From NCBI RefSeq assembly GCF_003852235.1, contig NZ_CP027732.1:2542001-2606000 (forward strand): a DNA stretch of 64,000 nucleotides. The letters are read 5' to 3'. A program made the translations under genes and the position numbers. How positions within the stretch are numbered: the first letter of the stretch is position 1; each line of letters opens with the position of its first letter. This document shows positions 35,736-46,500 of this stretch, piece after piece. The notes under the pieces are model-generated. The model searched no databases, was not told where the DNA came from, and worked only from the letters and a program-made list of their open reading frames with translations. Source of the DNA: Pseudomonas sp. R4-35-07 (GTDB taxonomy: Bacteria; Pseudomonadota; Gammaproteobacteria; Pseudomonadales; Pseudomonadaceae).

Positions 35736-37040
35736 ATGAATCCTAACTTCAACCAGCCGCTCTATTCGCCTCCACCCGCACAGAGCTTCGGATATACCCC
35801 TGCCGACTATGAGCGCAAGGCTACTGCGAACATGCCGAGCAACATGACCAGCATTTATTCCAATTCGGCAGTCGCAGAGTTGCTGCTACGCAATTTTGAA
35901 TACTTCTCGTCTGGAGCTGCTTTCGTTACGCGAGACTCGCTTATTGACTTTGCCAATCGTCCACTGGTAGACGGTGGTTACCATGATCAGATGACGTTGC
36001 TTGCCAGGGATATATTGGGCAGGGGCGACCTCCCACGCCTCTTTGATGGCGTTCAGAACGGCGGGCAGGAAGACGGGCTGATCAACCAAGAGGATGTAGA
36101 GCTAGCCATCAACCAGTTAGCTCAGCAAGGCGCACGTGGCTATCGGTCACCGGGTTATAACGGCGCGATGCAACAGCCAACAGGGGAGTTTGGCGCGCGC
36201 TATACCAGCGCGATGCAGCAACAGAGAGTCAACCAGCAGTTTGCTCCTGCGTTCTGCGAACGGCCTTTCTCCAATGGGCCGCGCGGCATGGAAGGCTGGG
36301 ACGCGTCGCCACCTGCACCACGAGCGTTCGGGGCGCAGCAGCCGTTCTATGCGGGGATGCCAGTCAGTCAGCAGTGGAACCCCACGACGACAGGGCAGCG
36401 ACCGTATGCGAATGACAGTAACGAAGCCTTATCGGCCAAAGTGCTCTCCCATTTCAGCAACCTGCAAGACCCCTCAACGGGGACGATCACTGACGCGTCA
36501 CTGAGTGCTGCAGCGTCGGGATACGCTCTGGATGGTCGGCCTATCAGCGCGGCGGATGCCGCTATCGCGCAGGAGCTGCTGGAGCGGGGCCAACTGTTCA
36601 AGACCCTTGATCAAGGCCGCACTGGCACACTTGACGGCAGTATTGCCCGGCAGGATCTGGGCGATGCAGCGAGTGAGTACCGCACAAATAGCAACGCCGA
36701 ACTTCTGCAGGCCGTGAAAGATAATTTCAGGCAGTTTACCGCCGGTGGGACTGATGATTATGTCAATGTCAATGAGTTGAAAGAGGCGGCGGGTCTTATT
36801 CCGTCCGACCGAACGTTCAGCCCGCAAGCGCGCGAAGTGGCCTTGGAGTTGCTCAATCGTCCGGGATTATTGCGCGAGTTGGATATCGGCGTTCGGGAAG
36901 ACGGTACGCCAGGCGCTGAAGATAAACGTTTCGACATGGTTAACATCGACCATATGATCAAGAAAGAGTCCTCCCCAGAGCGCGCCAAGCCTGACGCCAG
37001 CGCATCTGTGGGTAATTACTCCGTGGCTGCGGGTGGCTAG
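35736..37040 (+). CDS. Candidate type III secretion substrate with three related repeats (HrpF/NolX/HrpK-like?)
   Basis: 434 residues, not securely recognised. Three degenerate repeats are visible at about 42-130, 228-315 and 319-410. Each holds a short NF or HF helix start, an acidic loop (VTRDSL, ITDASL, VNVNELKEAAG), then a LL-x-R/N-x-LF or LL block and a second acidic loop (EDGLINQED, LDGSIARQDL). A Pro/Gln/Gly-rich linker spans 131-227. The first 23 residues have no acid, with Pro at position 3 and many Ser, Pro, Gln and Asn, as in type III export signals. GC is visibly lower than neighbours. The repeats remind me of those in HrpF/NolX/HrpK translocators. An hrp-box-like promoter precedes it; no secretion genes are nearby. 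Confidence 0.55.
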   Translation: MNPNFNQPLYSPPPAQSFGYTPADYERKATANMPSNMTSIYSNSAVAELLLRNFEYFSSGAAFVTRDSLIDFANRPLVDGGYHDQMTLLARDILGRGDLPRLFDGVQNGGQEDGLINQEDVELAINQLAQQGARGYRSPGYNGAMQQPTGEFGARYTSAMQQQRVNQQFAPAFCERPFSNGPRGMEGWDASPPAPRAFGAQQPFYAGMPVSQQWNPTTTGQRPYANDSNEALSAKVLSHFSNLQDPSTGTITDASLSAAASGYALDGRPISAADAAIAQELLERGQLFKTLDQGRTGTLDGSIARQDLGDAASEYRTNSNAELLQAVKDNFRQFTAGGTDDYVNVNELKEAAGLIPSDRTFSPQAREVALELLNRPGLLRELDIGVREDGTPGAEDKRFDMVNIDHMIKKESSPERAKPDASASVGNYSVAAGG

Positions 37041-37056
37041 TATCGACTGAGCGCCA

Positions 37057-37089
37057 ACGGCTGCTTCCGGTGACTCAGGTAGCAGCCGT
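37057..37089 (+). terminator. Hairpin after the repeat-protein gene
   Basis: Perfect 9-base arms ACGGCTGCT and AGCAGCCGT with a 15-base loop, 17 bases after the stop. No T-run follows, so it may be a terminator helper or an mRNA end rather than a classic intrinsic terminator. Confidence 0.4.
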
Positions 37090-37202
37090 CGGTGCTTGAG
37101 GCTTGTGCAGTGGGATCGTCATGTCGGCGTAGCATTCGCGGTTCAGCGCCAATAGACTCAAGCGATTGACGACACCACCGAGACCCAGGGCCCCGAATCA
37201 TC

Positions 37203-38558
37203 ATGGAAGTCATCCAACAACGACCGCTGTGGCAGGTCTATCTGTTTTTTCTGGCACCGATGGTGCTGTCCAACTTTCTGCAAAGCTTTTCCGGCACGCT
37301 CAACGGTATCTATGTCGGGCAGATGCTGGGTACCCACGCGCTGGCGGCGGTGTCGGGCATGTTCCCCATCGTGTTTTTCTTCATTGCTCTGGTGATTGGC
37401 CTGGGGGCTGGCGCCTCGGTGTTGATCGGCCAGGCCTGGGGCGCCCGGGAGACGGGAATGGTCAAGGTGATCACCGGCGCCACGCTGACCCTCGGCGCGC
37501 TGGTGGGCCTGGTTGCCGCCCTGCTTGGCAGCCTGTTGGCTCGCCCCGCGCTGCAGGCGTTGGGAACCCCTGTCGATGTGCTTGACGATGCGGTGGGCTA
37601 CGCCCAAGTGATGATGCTGATCATGCCGCTGCTGCTGGTATTCATTCTTTATACCCAGTTGCTGCGCGGCGTCAGCGATACCGTTTCACCGTTGTTGGCC
37701 TTGATGGTGTCGACCCTGGTGGGTTTGCTGCTGACGCCAGCGCTGATTCGCGGCTGGATCGGCCTGCCGCCCATGGGCATCCAGAGTGCGGCGTACGCGG
37801 GGCTGGCGGGGAATGCCTTGGCAATGCTGTTTCTGATCCTGCGCCTGCGCCACAAAAACTCGGTGATGGCGCCGGATCGCGACATGCTCGCCGCCTTGCG
37901 CCTGGACCGGGTGATCCTCGGCAAGGTCCTGCGCATCGGCCTGCCGACAGGCCTGCAGATGGTGGTGCTGTCGTTGTCGGAACTGGTCATCCTGGCGCTG
38001 GTCAACGGCCACGGTTCCCAGGCGACGGCGGCGTACGGCGCGGTGACGCAGATCGTCAACTACGTGCAGTTTCCGGCGCTGTCGATTGCTATCACCGCCT
38101 CGATCCTGGGGGCCCAGGCGATTGGCGCCGGGCGCCTGGAGCGCATCGGGCCTATCCTGCGCACCGGGCTGTTGATCAACACCGCCCTTACCGGTGGCCT
38201 GATCGTGCTCGGCTATGGGCTATCGCATTGGCTGCTGGGGCTGTTCATCACCGACGCCGCCGCGCGCGTCAACGCTGAGCACCTGTTGCACATCATGTTG
38301 TGGAGCATCCTGGTGTTCGGTTTCCAGGCCGTTATCGGCGGGATCATGCGCGCCAGCGGTGTGGTGTTGATACCGGTCGCCATCTCGATTTTCTGTGTGC
38401 TATGCGTGGAATTGCCGGTGGCCTACCTGTTCAATGCGCATTTTGGCCTCGAAGGCGTGTGGATGGCGTTTCCGGTGACTTACCTGGCGATGCTGGTGCT
38501 GCAGACCGCGTATTACCGCCTGGTATGGCGGCACAAGCAGATCAAGCGGCTGCTGTGA
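37203..38558 (+). CDS. MATE-family multidrug/toxin efflux protein
   Basis: 451 residues with about 12 transmembrane helices in two pseudo-symmetric halves. The N-terminal FFLAPMVLSNFLQSFSGTLN and GAGASVLIGQAWGARE, and second-half GLPTGLQMVVLSLSEL fit the NorM/DinF superfamily. It extrudes cationic or organic compounds using Na+ or H+. Stands alone; the MFS gene follows 40 bases downstream. Confidence 0.88.
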   Translation: MEVIQQRPLWQVYLFFLAPMVLSNFLQSFSGTLNGIYVGQMLGTHALAAVSGMFPIVFFFIALVIGLGAGASVLIGQAWGARETGMVKVITGATLTLGALVGLVAALLGSLLARPALQALGTPVDVLDDAVGYAQVMMLIMPLLLVFILYTQLLRGVSDTVSPLLALMVSTLVGLLLTPALIRGWIGLPPMGIQSAAYAGLAGNALAMLFLILRLRHKNSVMAPDRDMLAALRLDRVILGKVLRIGLPTGLQMVVLSLSELVILALVNGHGSQATAAYGAVTQIVNYVQFPALSIAITASILGAQAIGAGRLERIGPILRTGLLINTALTGGLIVLGYGLSHWLLGLFITDAAARVNAEHLLHIMLWSILVFGFQAVIGGIMRASGVVLIPVAISIFCVLCVELPVAYLFNAHFGLEGVWMAFPVTYLAMLVLQTAYYRLVWRHKQIKRLL

Positions 38559-38597
38559 TAAAAGGTTGCCCACCCAAGCAGAGAAGGCGCTTTATCG

Positions 38598-39803
38598 ATG
38601 GCTAACCCTTACGCCGAGCTGTTCCAGGTGCCAGGCGCTCGCGCTTTTGTGCTGGCGGGCATGCTGGCACGCATGCCGATCTCCATGACCGGGATTGGCC
38701 TGATCACTATGCTCTCGCAGGTGCATGGCGGTTACGGCCTGGCGGGTTCGGTGGCGGCGGTATTCGCGTTGGCCACCGCGTTTTGCGCACCGCAGGTGTC
38801 GCGCCTGGTGGACCGCTACAGCCAGGGCAAGGTGCTGCCCATTGCGGCGTCGATCGGTGGCGGCGCGTTGTTGATGGTGTTGCTGTGCACGCGTTTGCGG
38901 GCGCCAGGCTGGACGTTGTTCCTGTTCGCCGCATTGGCCGGCTGCATGCCCAATATGTCGGCGATGGTGCGGGCGCGCTGGACCGAGCTGTACCGTGGCC
39001 AGCCCAAGCTGCACACCGCATTTGCCCTGGAGTCGGTGCTCGATGAAGTGTGCTTCATCATCGGCCCGCCCATTTCCGTCGGCCTCAGTGTGGTGCTGTT
39101 CCCCGAGGCCGGGCCTTTGGTGGCGGCCATATTGCTGGCGGTGGGTGTGACCACTTTCGTATTGCAACGCGCTACTGAACCGCCGGTGCATGCACGTCAT
39201 GACCACCAGGGGCGCTGGTTGATCGCCTCGCCGTCGGTGCTGATCCTTATGACCCTGTTGCTCGCCATGGGTGTGATCGTCGGTGTGGTGGATGTGGTCA
39301 GTGTCGCGTTCGCCCAGCAGGCGGGCCACCCGACGGCAGCCAGTATTGTGTTGTCGGTCTACGCCATCGGTTCCTGCCTGGCAGGCTTGGCCTTCGGCAT
39401 GCTCAAGCTCAAGGCGCCGCTGCCCCGGCAGTTTCTGTACTGCGGCGTGGCCACGGCGGTGACGACGTTGCCATTGTTGTTGGTGACCGACATTCCGGGG
39501 CTGGCCGTGGCGATCTTTATCTCCGGGCTGTTCTTCGCCCCAACCCTGATCGTGTCCATGGCGCTGGTGGAGCAAGTCGTCCCACCCAGCCGCCTCACCG
39601 AAGGCATGACCTGGCTGATCACCGGCCTGAGCATCGGGGTGGCCATCGGCGCCGCCAGCTCCGGCTGGATGATTGACCACTTTGGCGCCGCCAGCGGGTT
39701 CTGGGTGGCACTGGCGGCGGGGCTGGTCGTGTTGGGTTCGGCGGTGCTGGGGTATCGGCGGTTGGGCAGTCAGCCAGTCGCCGCGCAAGGCTGCGGGAAA
39801 TGA
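38598..39803 (+). CDS. MFS transporter
   Basis: 401 residues with about 12 hydrophobic segments. N-terminal ARMPISMTGIGLITMLSQVH and the loop VDRYSQGKVLP (short relative of the MFS loop motif), C-terminal EGMTWLITGLSIGVAIGAAS. AGAAGG precedes the start. Substrate unknown. Its 3' end overlaps the convergent hicB gene by 34 bases. Confidence 0.82.
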   Translation: MANPYAELFQVPGARAFVLAGMLARMPISMTGIGLITMLSQVHGGYGLAGSVAAVFALATAFCAPQVSRLVDRYSQGKVLPIAASIGGGALLMVLLCTRLRAPGWTLFLFAALAGCMPNMSAMVRARWTELYRGQPKLHTAFALESVLDEVCFIIGPPISVGLSVVLFPEAGPLVAAILLAVGVTTFVLQRATEPPVHARHDHQGRWLIASPSVLILMTLLLAMGVIVGVVDVVSVAFAQQAGHPTAASIVLSVYAIGSCLAGLAFGMLKLKAPLPRQFLYCGVATAVTTLPLLLVTDIPGLAVAIFISGLFFAPTLIVSMALVEQVVPPSRLTEGMTWLITGLSIGVAIGAASSGWMIDHFGAASGFWVALAAGLVVLGSAVLGYRRLGSQPVAAQGCGK

Positions 39804-40135
39804 TGGTGTAGAAACTCATCCAGCGCCTGGCGTGTCAGGTCGTTCAACGTCACTTTCTTGCGGTTCGCCGCCAACGCTGCCGCCAGATGCAGGTCATGGC
39901 CGACGCGTACGTTGAACGAGCCCTTGCATGGCTTTTCAGGAGTTTGCCCGAGCGACTGGCAGGTGGCGAGGTAATCGTCCACCGCCTCTTGGAAGGCCGC
40001 GTCCAACTCTGCGACGGTTTTGCCTTCGTAGCTCACCAGGGCCTTGATGAACAGGATTTTGCCGAACAGGCAGTTGTCCTCGAGGCTGGCTTCGATGGAG
40101 CCGATGTAGCCTTTGTGTTTCAGCTGGTTGTTCAC
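39770..40135 (-). CDS. hicB: HicB-family antitoxin
   Basis: 121 residues. N-terminal HicB fold (YIGSIEASLEDNCLFGKILF, YEGKTVAELDAAFQEAVDDY) and a C-terminal ribbon-helix-helix (KGSFNVRVGHDLHLAAALAA, DLTRQALDEFL). Overlaps the stop of hicA by 4 bases and is the second gene of the pair, the usual order. It should neutralise HicA and repress the operon. Confidence 0.9.
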   Translation of the reverse strand: MNNQLKHKGYIGSIEASLEDNCLFGKILFIKALVSYEGKTVAELDAAFQEAVDDYLATCQSLGQTPEKPCKGSFNVRVGHDLHLAAALAANRKKVTLNDLTRQALDEFLHHHFPQPCAATG

Positions 40136-40383
40136 TGAATCAGTTCTCCTGATTTCAATTGTTCGATGATTTGGCGCCGAATGTAGTGTTTCAGTTCGTT
40201 GCCGGGGTAAGGCTTGTGCAAGGTGATCATTGCATTGGGGTCGCCAATGTCGAATTTGACCCGGCTTCCAGCCTCTTCAATCTGGGTGTAACCCAGTCGA
40301 CTTAACAGGGTTACGAGTTCAGACCAGGTGAATGCCATGTGCTCATTGAGCAGTTTGGCGAGCAGCTTTTCATTTTTGGACAC
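40132..40383 (-). CDS. hicA: HicA-family toxin (mRNA interferase)
   Basis: 83 residues with a double-stranded RNA-binding-like fold: FTWSELVTLLSRLGYTQIEE, AGSRVKFDIG and LHKPYPGNELKHYIRRQIIE. In the best studied HicA proteins the first motif is GS(x)H; here it is GSR, so the catalytic His is not at that place. Start is GTG with AGGGAA upstream. The pair lies before the NRPS genes and probably has no link to them. Confidence 0.85.
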   Translation of the reverse strand: MSKNEKLLAKLLNEHMAFTWSELVTLLSRLGYTQIEEAGSRVKFDIGDPNAMITLHKPYPGNELKHYIRRQIIEQLKSGELIQ

Positions 40384-40513
40384 GGCGTTCCCTGCGTGTA
40401 ACTAAATTTAGTTGCAAAAAGTGGTGTACGTCAATGCTAGCTCGGTCTGATGCGTCTTTCCCAAGATTGATGTAACCCGTGATGACACCTCGCTTGCAGG
40501 CCCCCATTGCTCG

Positions 40514-40537
40514 CTAATTTTTCCCTCTGCGGTTCGT
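40514..40537 (+). promoter_or_regulatory. Possible PvdS (iron-starvation sigma) promoter
   Basis: CTAATTTTTCCC followed by CGT 16 bases after CTAAT, 56 bases before the NRPS start. PvdS promoters are TAAAT-N16/17-CGT; the match is partial (CTAAT rather than TAAAT). Plausible because pyoverdine side-chain NRPS genes are PvdS-dependent. Confidence 0.4.
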
Positions 40538-40592
40538 TTTATAGGGACGACGTGCCTTTGTGCTTCCTGCCTATTGCTCCGGACTCCAACAA

Positions 40593-43500
40593 ATGAATGC
40601 TGAAGACTCCTTGAAACTTGCTCGCCGGTTTATCGGGTTGCCCCTGGAAAAACGCCAAGTGTTCCTGCAGGCCTTGCAGAAAGAAGGCGTGGATTTTTCC
40701 CGGTTTCCGATTCCGGCGGGGGTTGAGGCCGAGGATCGCCAGGCGCTGTCCTACGCGCAGCAACGCATGTGGTTTCTCTGGCAGTTGGATCCGGCCAGCG
40801 GCGCCTACAACCTGCCCGGCGCCGTACGCTTGAAAGGCGCGCTCAGCCTCGACGCCCTGGAACAAGCGTTCGCCAGCCTGGTGGCGCGTCACGAAACCTT
40901 GCGCACGGTGTTTCAGCGTCAAGCGGATGAGCGTCTGGCGCAGGTTTCAATCGAGCCGTCGTTGGCCATCGAGCACCTGGACTTGAGCACCCTGGCGCCC
41001 GTTGACCGTGAGCAGGCGGTCAACGCGGCAGCGACGCGTCAGTCGCTACTGCCATTCGACCTCGAGCATGGCCCGCTGCTGCGCGTGCAGCTGCTCAGGC
41101 TCGACGAACACGAGCACGTGCTGCTGCTGACCTTGCACCACATCGTCTCCGACGGTTGGTCGATGAATGTGTTGATCGACGAGTTCATCCGTTGCTATGA
41201 CGCCCACGAGCGCAACGAGGCGCCACAATTGCCGGCGCTGGCGATCCAGTACAGTGACTACGCCCTGTGGCAGCGCCGCTGGCTGGAGGCCGGCGAACAG
41301 GCGCGCCAGTTGGCGTATTGGCAGGCGCGCCTGGGCGATGAACATCCGGTTCTGGAGCTGCCGACCGACCGTCCACGCCCGGCCATGCCAAGTTACCAGG
41401 GCACTCGCCATGCCTTCGAGATCGACCCGGCGCTGGCCACGCAACTGCGCGTGTGCGCGCAAAAGCACAACGTCACCTTGTTCATGCTGCTGCTCGGTGC
41501 CTTCAACGTGTTGCTGCATCGTTATACGGGGCAGGACGACATTCGTGTCGGCGTGCCCATCGCCAACCGCAACCGCACTGAAGTCGAAGGCTTGATCGGC
41601 TTCTTCGTCAACACCCAGGTACTGCGCACCGAGCTGACCGGCCAAACCCGCATTACCGAACTGCTGCAAGGCATCAAGGAGCACGCCCTGGGCGCCCAGG
41701 CCCATCAGGAATTGCCGTTCGAACGCTTGGTCGACGCCTTGAGCGTCGAGCGTAGCCTCAGCCATACGCCGCTGTTCCAGGTGATGTACAACCATCAACC
41801 GGTGGTGGCGGATATCGCTTCTGTCAGCACCGCCTCCGGCCTGGAACTGGCCCTGGTGGAATGGCAAGGCCGCACCACCCAGTTCGACCTCACCCTCGAC
41901 ACCTATGAAAAATCCGGCACCTTGCATGCCGCGCTGACCTACGCCAACGACCTGTTCGACGCGACCTCCATCCAGCGCATGGCGCGCCATTGGACCCGCC
42001 TGTTGCAGGCGATGGTGGCGGACGCTGAACAGCGCATCGGTGAGCTGCCGATGCTGGACGCCGACGAGCTACAACTGCTGGTCAAGACCCGGAACCACAC
42101 GGCCACGCCGTACCCCACCGAACGCGCGATCCATCACTTGATTGAAGACCAGGCGCAACGCACGCCTGATGCGCCAGCGCTGGTGTTCGGTGAGCTGACC
42201 CTGACGTATGCCCAGCTTGACGCGCGCGCCAACCGGTTGGCCCATGCATTGCGCGCACAAGGCATCGGCCCGGACGTGCTGGTGGGCATCTGTGTCGAGC
42301 GTTCCATTGAAATGGTCGTGGGCCTGCTGGCAATTCTCAAGGCGGGCGGCGCCTACGTCCCGCTGGACCCGGAATACCCCGAGGAGCGCCTGGCGTACAT
42401 GATCGACGACAGCGGCATCAGGCTGCTGCTCAGCCAGCAAAGCCTGCTGGCACGGCTGCCGACCGCAGGCCTCCAGGTGATTGCCCTGGATCAGCCAGCG
42501 AACTGGCTCGATGGCTACAGCACCGCAGCCCCGAACGTCAGCCTGCATGGGCTGAACCTGGCCTACGTGATCTACACCTCGGGTTCCACCGGGAAACCCA
42601 AGGGCGCCGGTAACAGCCACCGCGCACTGGTCAACCGCCTGTGCTGGATGCAGCAGGCCTATGCGCTCGATGGCGGTGACGCGGTGCTGCAGAAAACCCC
42701 GTTCAGCTTCGACGTTTCCGTGTGGGAGTTTTTCTGGCCGCTGATGACGGGCGCGCGCCTGGTGGTTGCCGCGCCGGGCGAACACCGTGAACCGGCCCGC
42801 CTGATCGAGACCATCGGCCGGCACGCCATCACCACCGTGCACTTTGTGCCGTCAATGTTGCAGGCGTTTATCCATGAGCCCGGCGTGGAGGCCTGCGCCA
42901 GCCTCACGCGCATTGTCTGCAGTGGCGAAGCCTTGCCGTTGGACGCGCAACGCCAAGTGTTCGCCAAGCTGGCGAATACGGCCTTGTACAACCTTTACGG
43001 CCCGACCGAAGCAGCAATCGACGTCACCCACTGGACCTGCATCGACGAAGGCGCCGACAGCGTGCCCATCGGCCGGCCGATCGCCAACCTCGGCACCTAC
43101 GTGCTGGATGCCCAGCTCAATCCGGTTGCGGCTGGCGTCTCGGGCGAGCTGTACCTCGGCGGCACCGGCCTGGCGCGCAGTTACCATCGCCGCCCGGCGC
43201 TGACGGCCGAGCGCTTTGTGCCAAGCCCGTTCGTGGCCGGCGAGCGCCTGTATCGTACCGGTGACCGTGTGCGCCAGCGCGGCGACGGGGTGATCGAATA
43301 CCTTGGCCGCCTCGACCATCAGGTCAAGCTGCGCGGCTTGCGCATCGAACTGGGTGAGATCGAAACGCGCCTGATGCAGCACCCAACGGTGCGCGAAGCG
43401 GTGGTAGTGGTACACGGCGGCAAGCAGTTGGTGGCTTACCTGGTGCTTGAACGCGACGCACCGACCGACCTCAAGGCCTGGCTGCTTGGCAGCCTGCCGG

Positions 43501-46500
43501 AATACATGGTGCCAAGCCACTTCATCACGCTTGCCAAACTGCCGGTGACCGCCAACGGCAAGCTCGACCGCAAGGCGCTGCCACTGCCGGACGCCACGGC
43601 GCAGCAGGCCTTTGCTGCCCCGGAAAATACCGTGCAACAAGCCCTGGCCGCGATCTGGAGCGACGTGCTGGGCATTCAGGCTGTCGGCCTGGACGACAAC
43701 TTTTTCGCGCTGGGCGGCGATTCGATCATCTCCATTCAGGTGGTCAGCCGGGCCCGCCAGGCCGGTATCCGCCTCAGTCCGCGCGACCTGTTCCAGTACC
43801 AGAGTGTGCGCAGCCTGGCGCTGGTGGCGGGCGTCGACGAACTGAGCGAAGTCGATCAGGGGCCGGTCAGCGGTGAGGTCATCCTCACGCCGGTGCAGCA
43901 GGGCTTTTTCGCCCAGGCCATCCCGGCGCGTCACCATTGGAACCAGTCGTTGCTGCTGACCCCGCGTGAACCACTGCAGCCCGCTCGGCTCGACGCGGCC
44001 GTGATGCAAGTGGTCCGGCATCACGATGCCCTGCGCCTGCGCTTCGTGGCGCAGGCTGAAGGGTGGCAACAGCACCACGCCGCTGCGGTCGATGCATCGC
44101 TGCTGTGGCAGGCCCAGGCCGACACCGACGCCGAATTGGCCGCGCTGTGTGAAAAGGCCCAGCGCAGCCTTGACCTGGAGCACGGCCCGTTGCTGCGCGC
44201 CGCCCTGGTCGAGATGGCCGACGGCACCCAGCGGTTGCTGCTGGTGGTGCATCACCTGGTGGTGGATGGCGTGTCCTGGCGCATTCTGCTGGAAGACCTG
44301 CAACAGGCGTATCGCGAGCAGCGGTTGCCGGCAAAGACCAGCGCCTATCAGCACTGGGCGCACCGGCTGCAGGAGCGGGCGCACGTTCTCGAGCACCAAC
44401 TGGCGTACTGGCAGGCGCAATCGGTCGATGCCGAGTTGCCGTGTGATCATCCTGAAGGCGGCCTGCAGCATCGCCTGGGCGTCAAGCTGGAAACGCGCCT
44501 CGACGCCGAGCACACGCGCCAGTTGCTGCAAGAGGCGCCGGCGGCCTATCGCACCCAGGTCAATGACCTGTTGCTCACCGCCCTGGCGCGCGTGGTCAGC
44601 CGTTGGAGCGCTCAGCCCGCCGCGCTGATCCAGCTGGAAGGGCATGGCCGCGAAGACCTGTTCGACGGCATCGACCTGACGCGCACCGTCGGCTGGTTCA
44701 CCAGCCTGTTTCCGCTGCGCCTGCAAGCGGACGGCGAGTTGGCCGGCGCGATCAAGGCGGTCAAGGAACAACTGCGTGCAGTCCCCGACAAGGGTCTGGG
44801 CTATGGCCTGCTGCGCTACCTCGGCGCGCCCGGAGCCCGCGAATCCCTGGCCGGCCTGGCCGTGCCGCGCATTACCTTCAACTATCTGGGGCAGTTCGAT
44901 CGCCAGTTCGATGAATCGGCACTGTTTGTACCGGCCGCCGAGGGCAGCGGCCAGGCCCAGGACCTCGAGACACCGCTGGCCAATTGGCTGACGGTGGAAG
45001 GGCAGGTGTATGGCGGTGAATTGGCGCTGCAGTGGGGCTTCAGTCGCGAGATGTACGAGGCGGCGACCATCCAGCGCCTGGCGGACGACTTCGCCTGTGA
45101 GCTCAAGGCCGTGATTGCCCATTGCTGTGCCACACCGGCCGGGCAGGTCACGCCATCGGATTTCCCCCTGGCACAGGTCACTCAGGCGCAACTGGATGGA
45201 TTGCCGGTGGCCGGGCCGGCCATCGCCGACCTGTACCCGCTGTCGCCGATGCAGCAGGGCATGCTGTTCCACACCCTGCTGGCGCCGGAGGCCCAGGCCT
45301 ATATCAACCAGTTGTGCGTCGACATCGACGGCCTCGATCTGCTGGCGTTCGGGCGCGCCTGGCAGGCCGCGCTGGACCGTCACGACATCCTGCGCAGCAG
45401 CTTCCATTGGCTGGGCCTGGACAGCGCCCATCAAGTGATCCGGCGCCAGGTCGACCTGCAGCTGCAGGTGATTGAAGACCCGAGTGCCGATCTGGATGCG
45501 CTGGCCCACGCCGAGCGTGAACGCGGTTTCGCACTCGATACCGCGCCGCTGTTTCGCCTGATGCTGGTGCGCGGCACGGGGGCGACCTGGCACCTGATTT
45601 TCACCAGTCACCACATTCTCATGGATGGCTGGAGCAACGCCCAGTTGCTCGGCGAGGTGCTCGCCCATTACGCCGGCCAGGCCGTGCCCGCACCGCTCGG
45701 GCAATTTCGCGATTACCTGGGCTGGCTGCAACGGCAAGGCAACGGCGAAGCGTTCTGGAAAGCCCAGCTGGCGCCGTTGCAGGCGCCGACCTTGCTGGCC
45801 CAAGCGCTGCGTACGCCGGTTGCGCCGGCAGGCACTGCCGACCATCACGTCGTGCTGGGCCGTGAGGTCACCCACACCCTCAGTGAGTTCGCCCGCCAAT
45901 ACAAAGTCACCCTCAACACCGTGCTGCAAGGGGCCTGGAGCCTGCTGCTGCAACGCTACACCGGCCAGGCGTGCGTGGCGTTCGGCGCCACCGTGGCCGG
46001 GCGTTCCGCGCCGTTGCCGGGGATCGAACAGCAGTTGGGCCTGTTCATCAACACCTTGCCGATCATCAGCGCCGCCTCGCCGGCACAATCGGCCATCAGT
46101 TGGCTCGGCGAGTTGCAAGCGCTGAACCTCAGCCTGCGCGATCACGAGCATGTGCCGCTCTACGACATCCAGGGCTGGGCTGGCCAGCCAGGCGCCGCGC
46201 TGTTCGACACCCTGCTGGTGTTCGAAAACTTCCCGGTGGCCGAAGCCTTGAAACAGGGTGCGCCGGCCGGGCTGAGCTTCGGGCCGTTGCATAACCATGA
46301 GCGCACGCATTATCCGCTGACCCTCGGCATCGAACTGGGTGACAGCCTGCGCCTGGAATTCAGCTACGACCGGGCGCACTTCAGCCAAGCCCAGGTCATC
46401 CGCCTGAGCGACAACCTGCAGTATCTGCTCGCGCAATTCCTCGCGGACGCGCAAAGCCCCCTGGGCAACCTGCGTCTGCTCGACGCCAGCGCCCAGCGCG

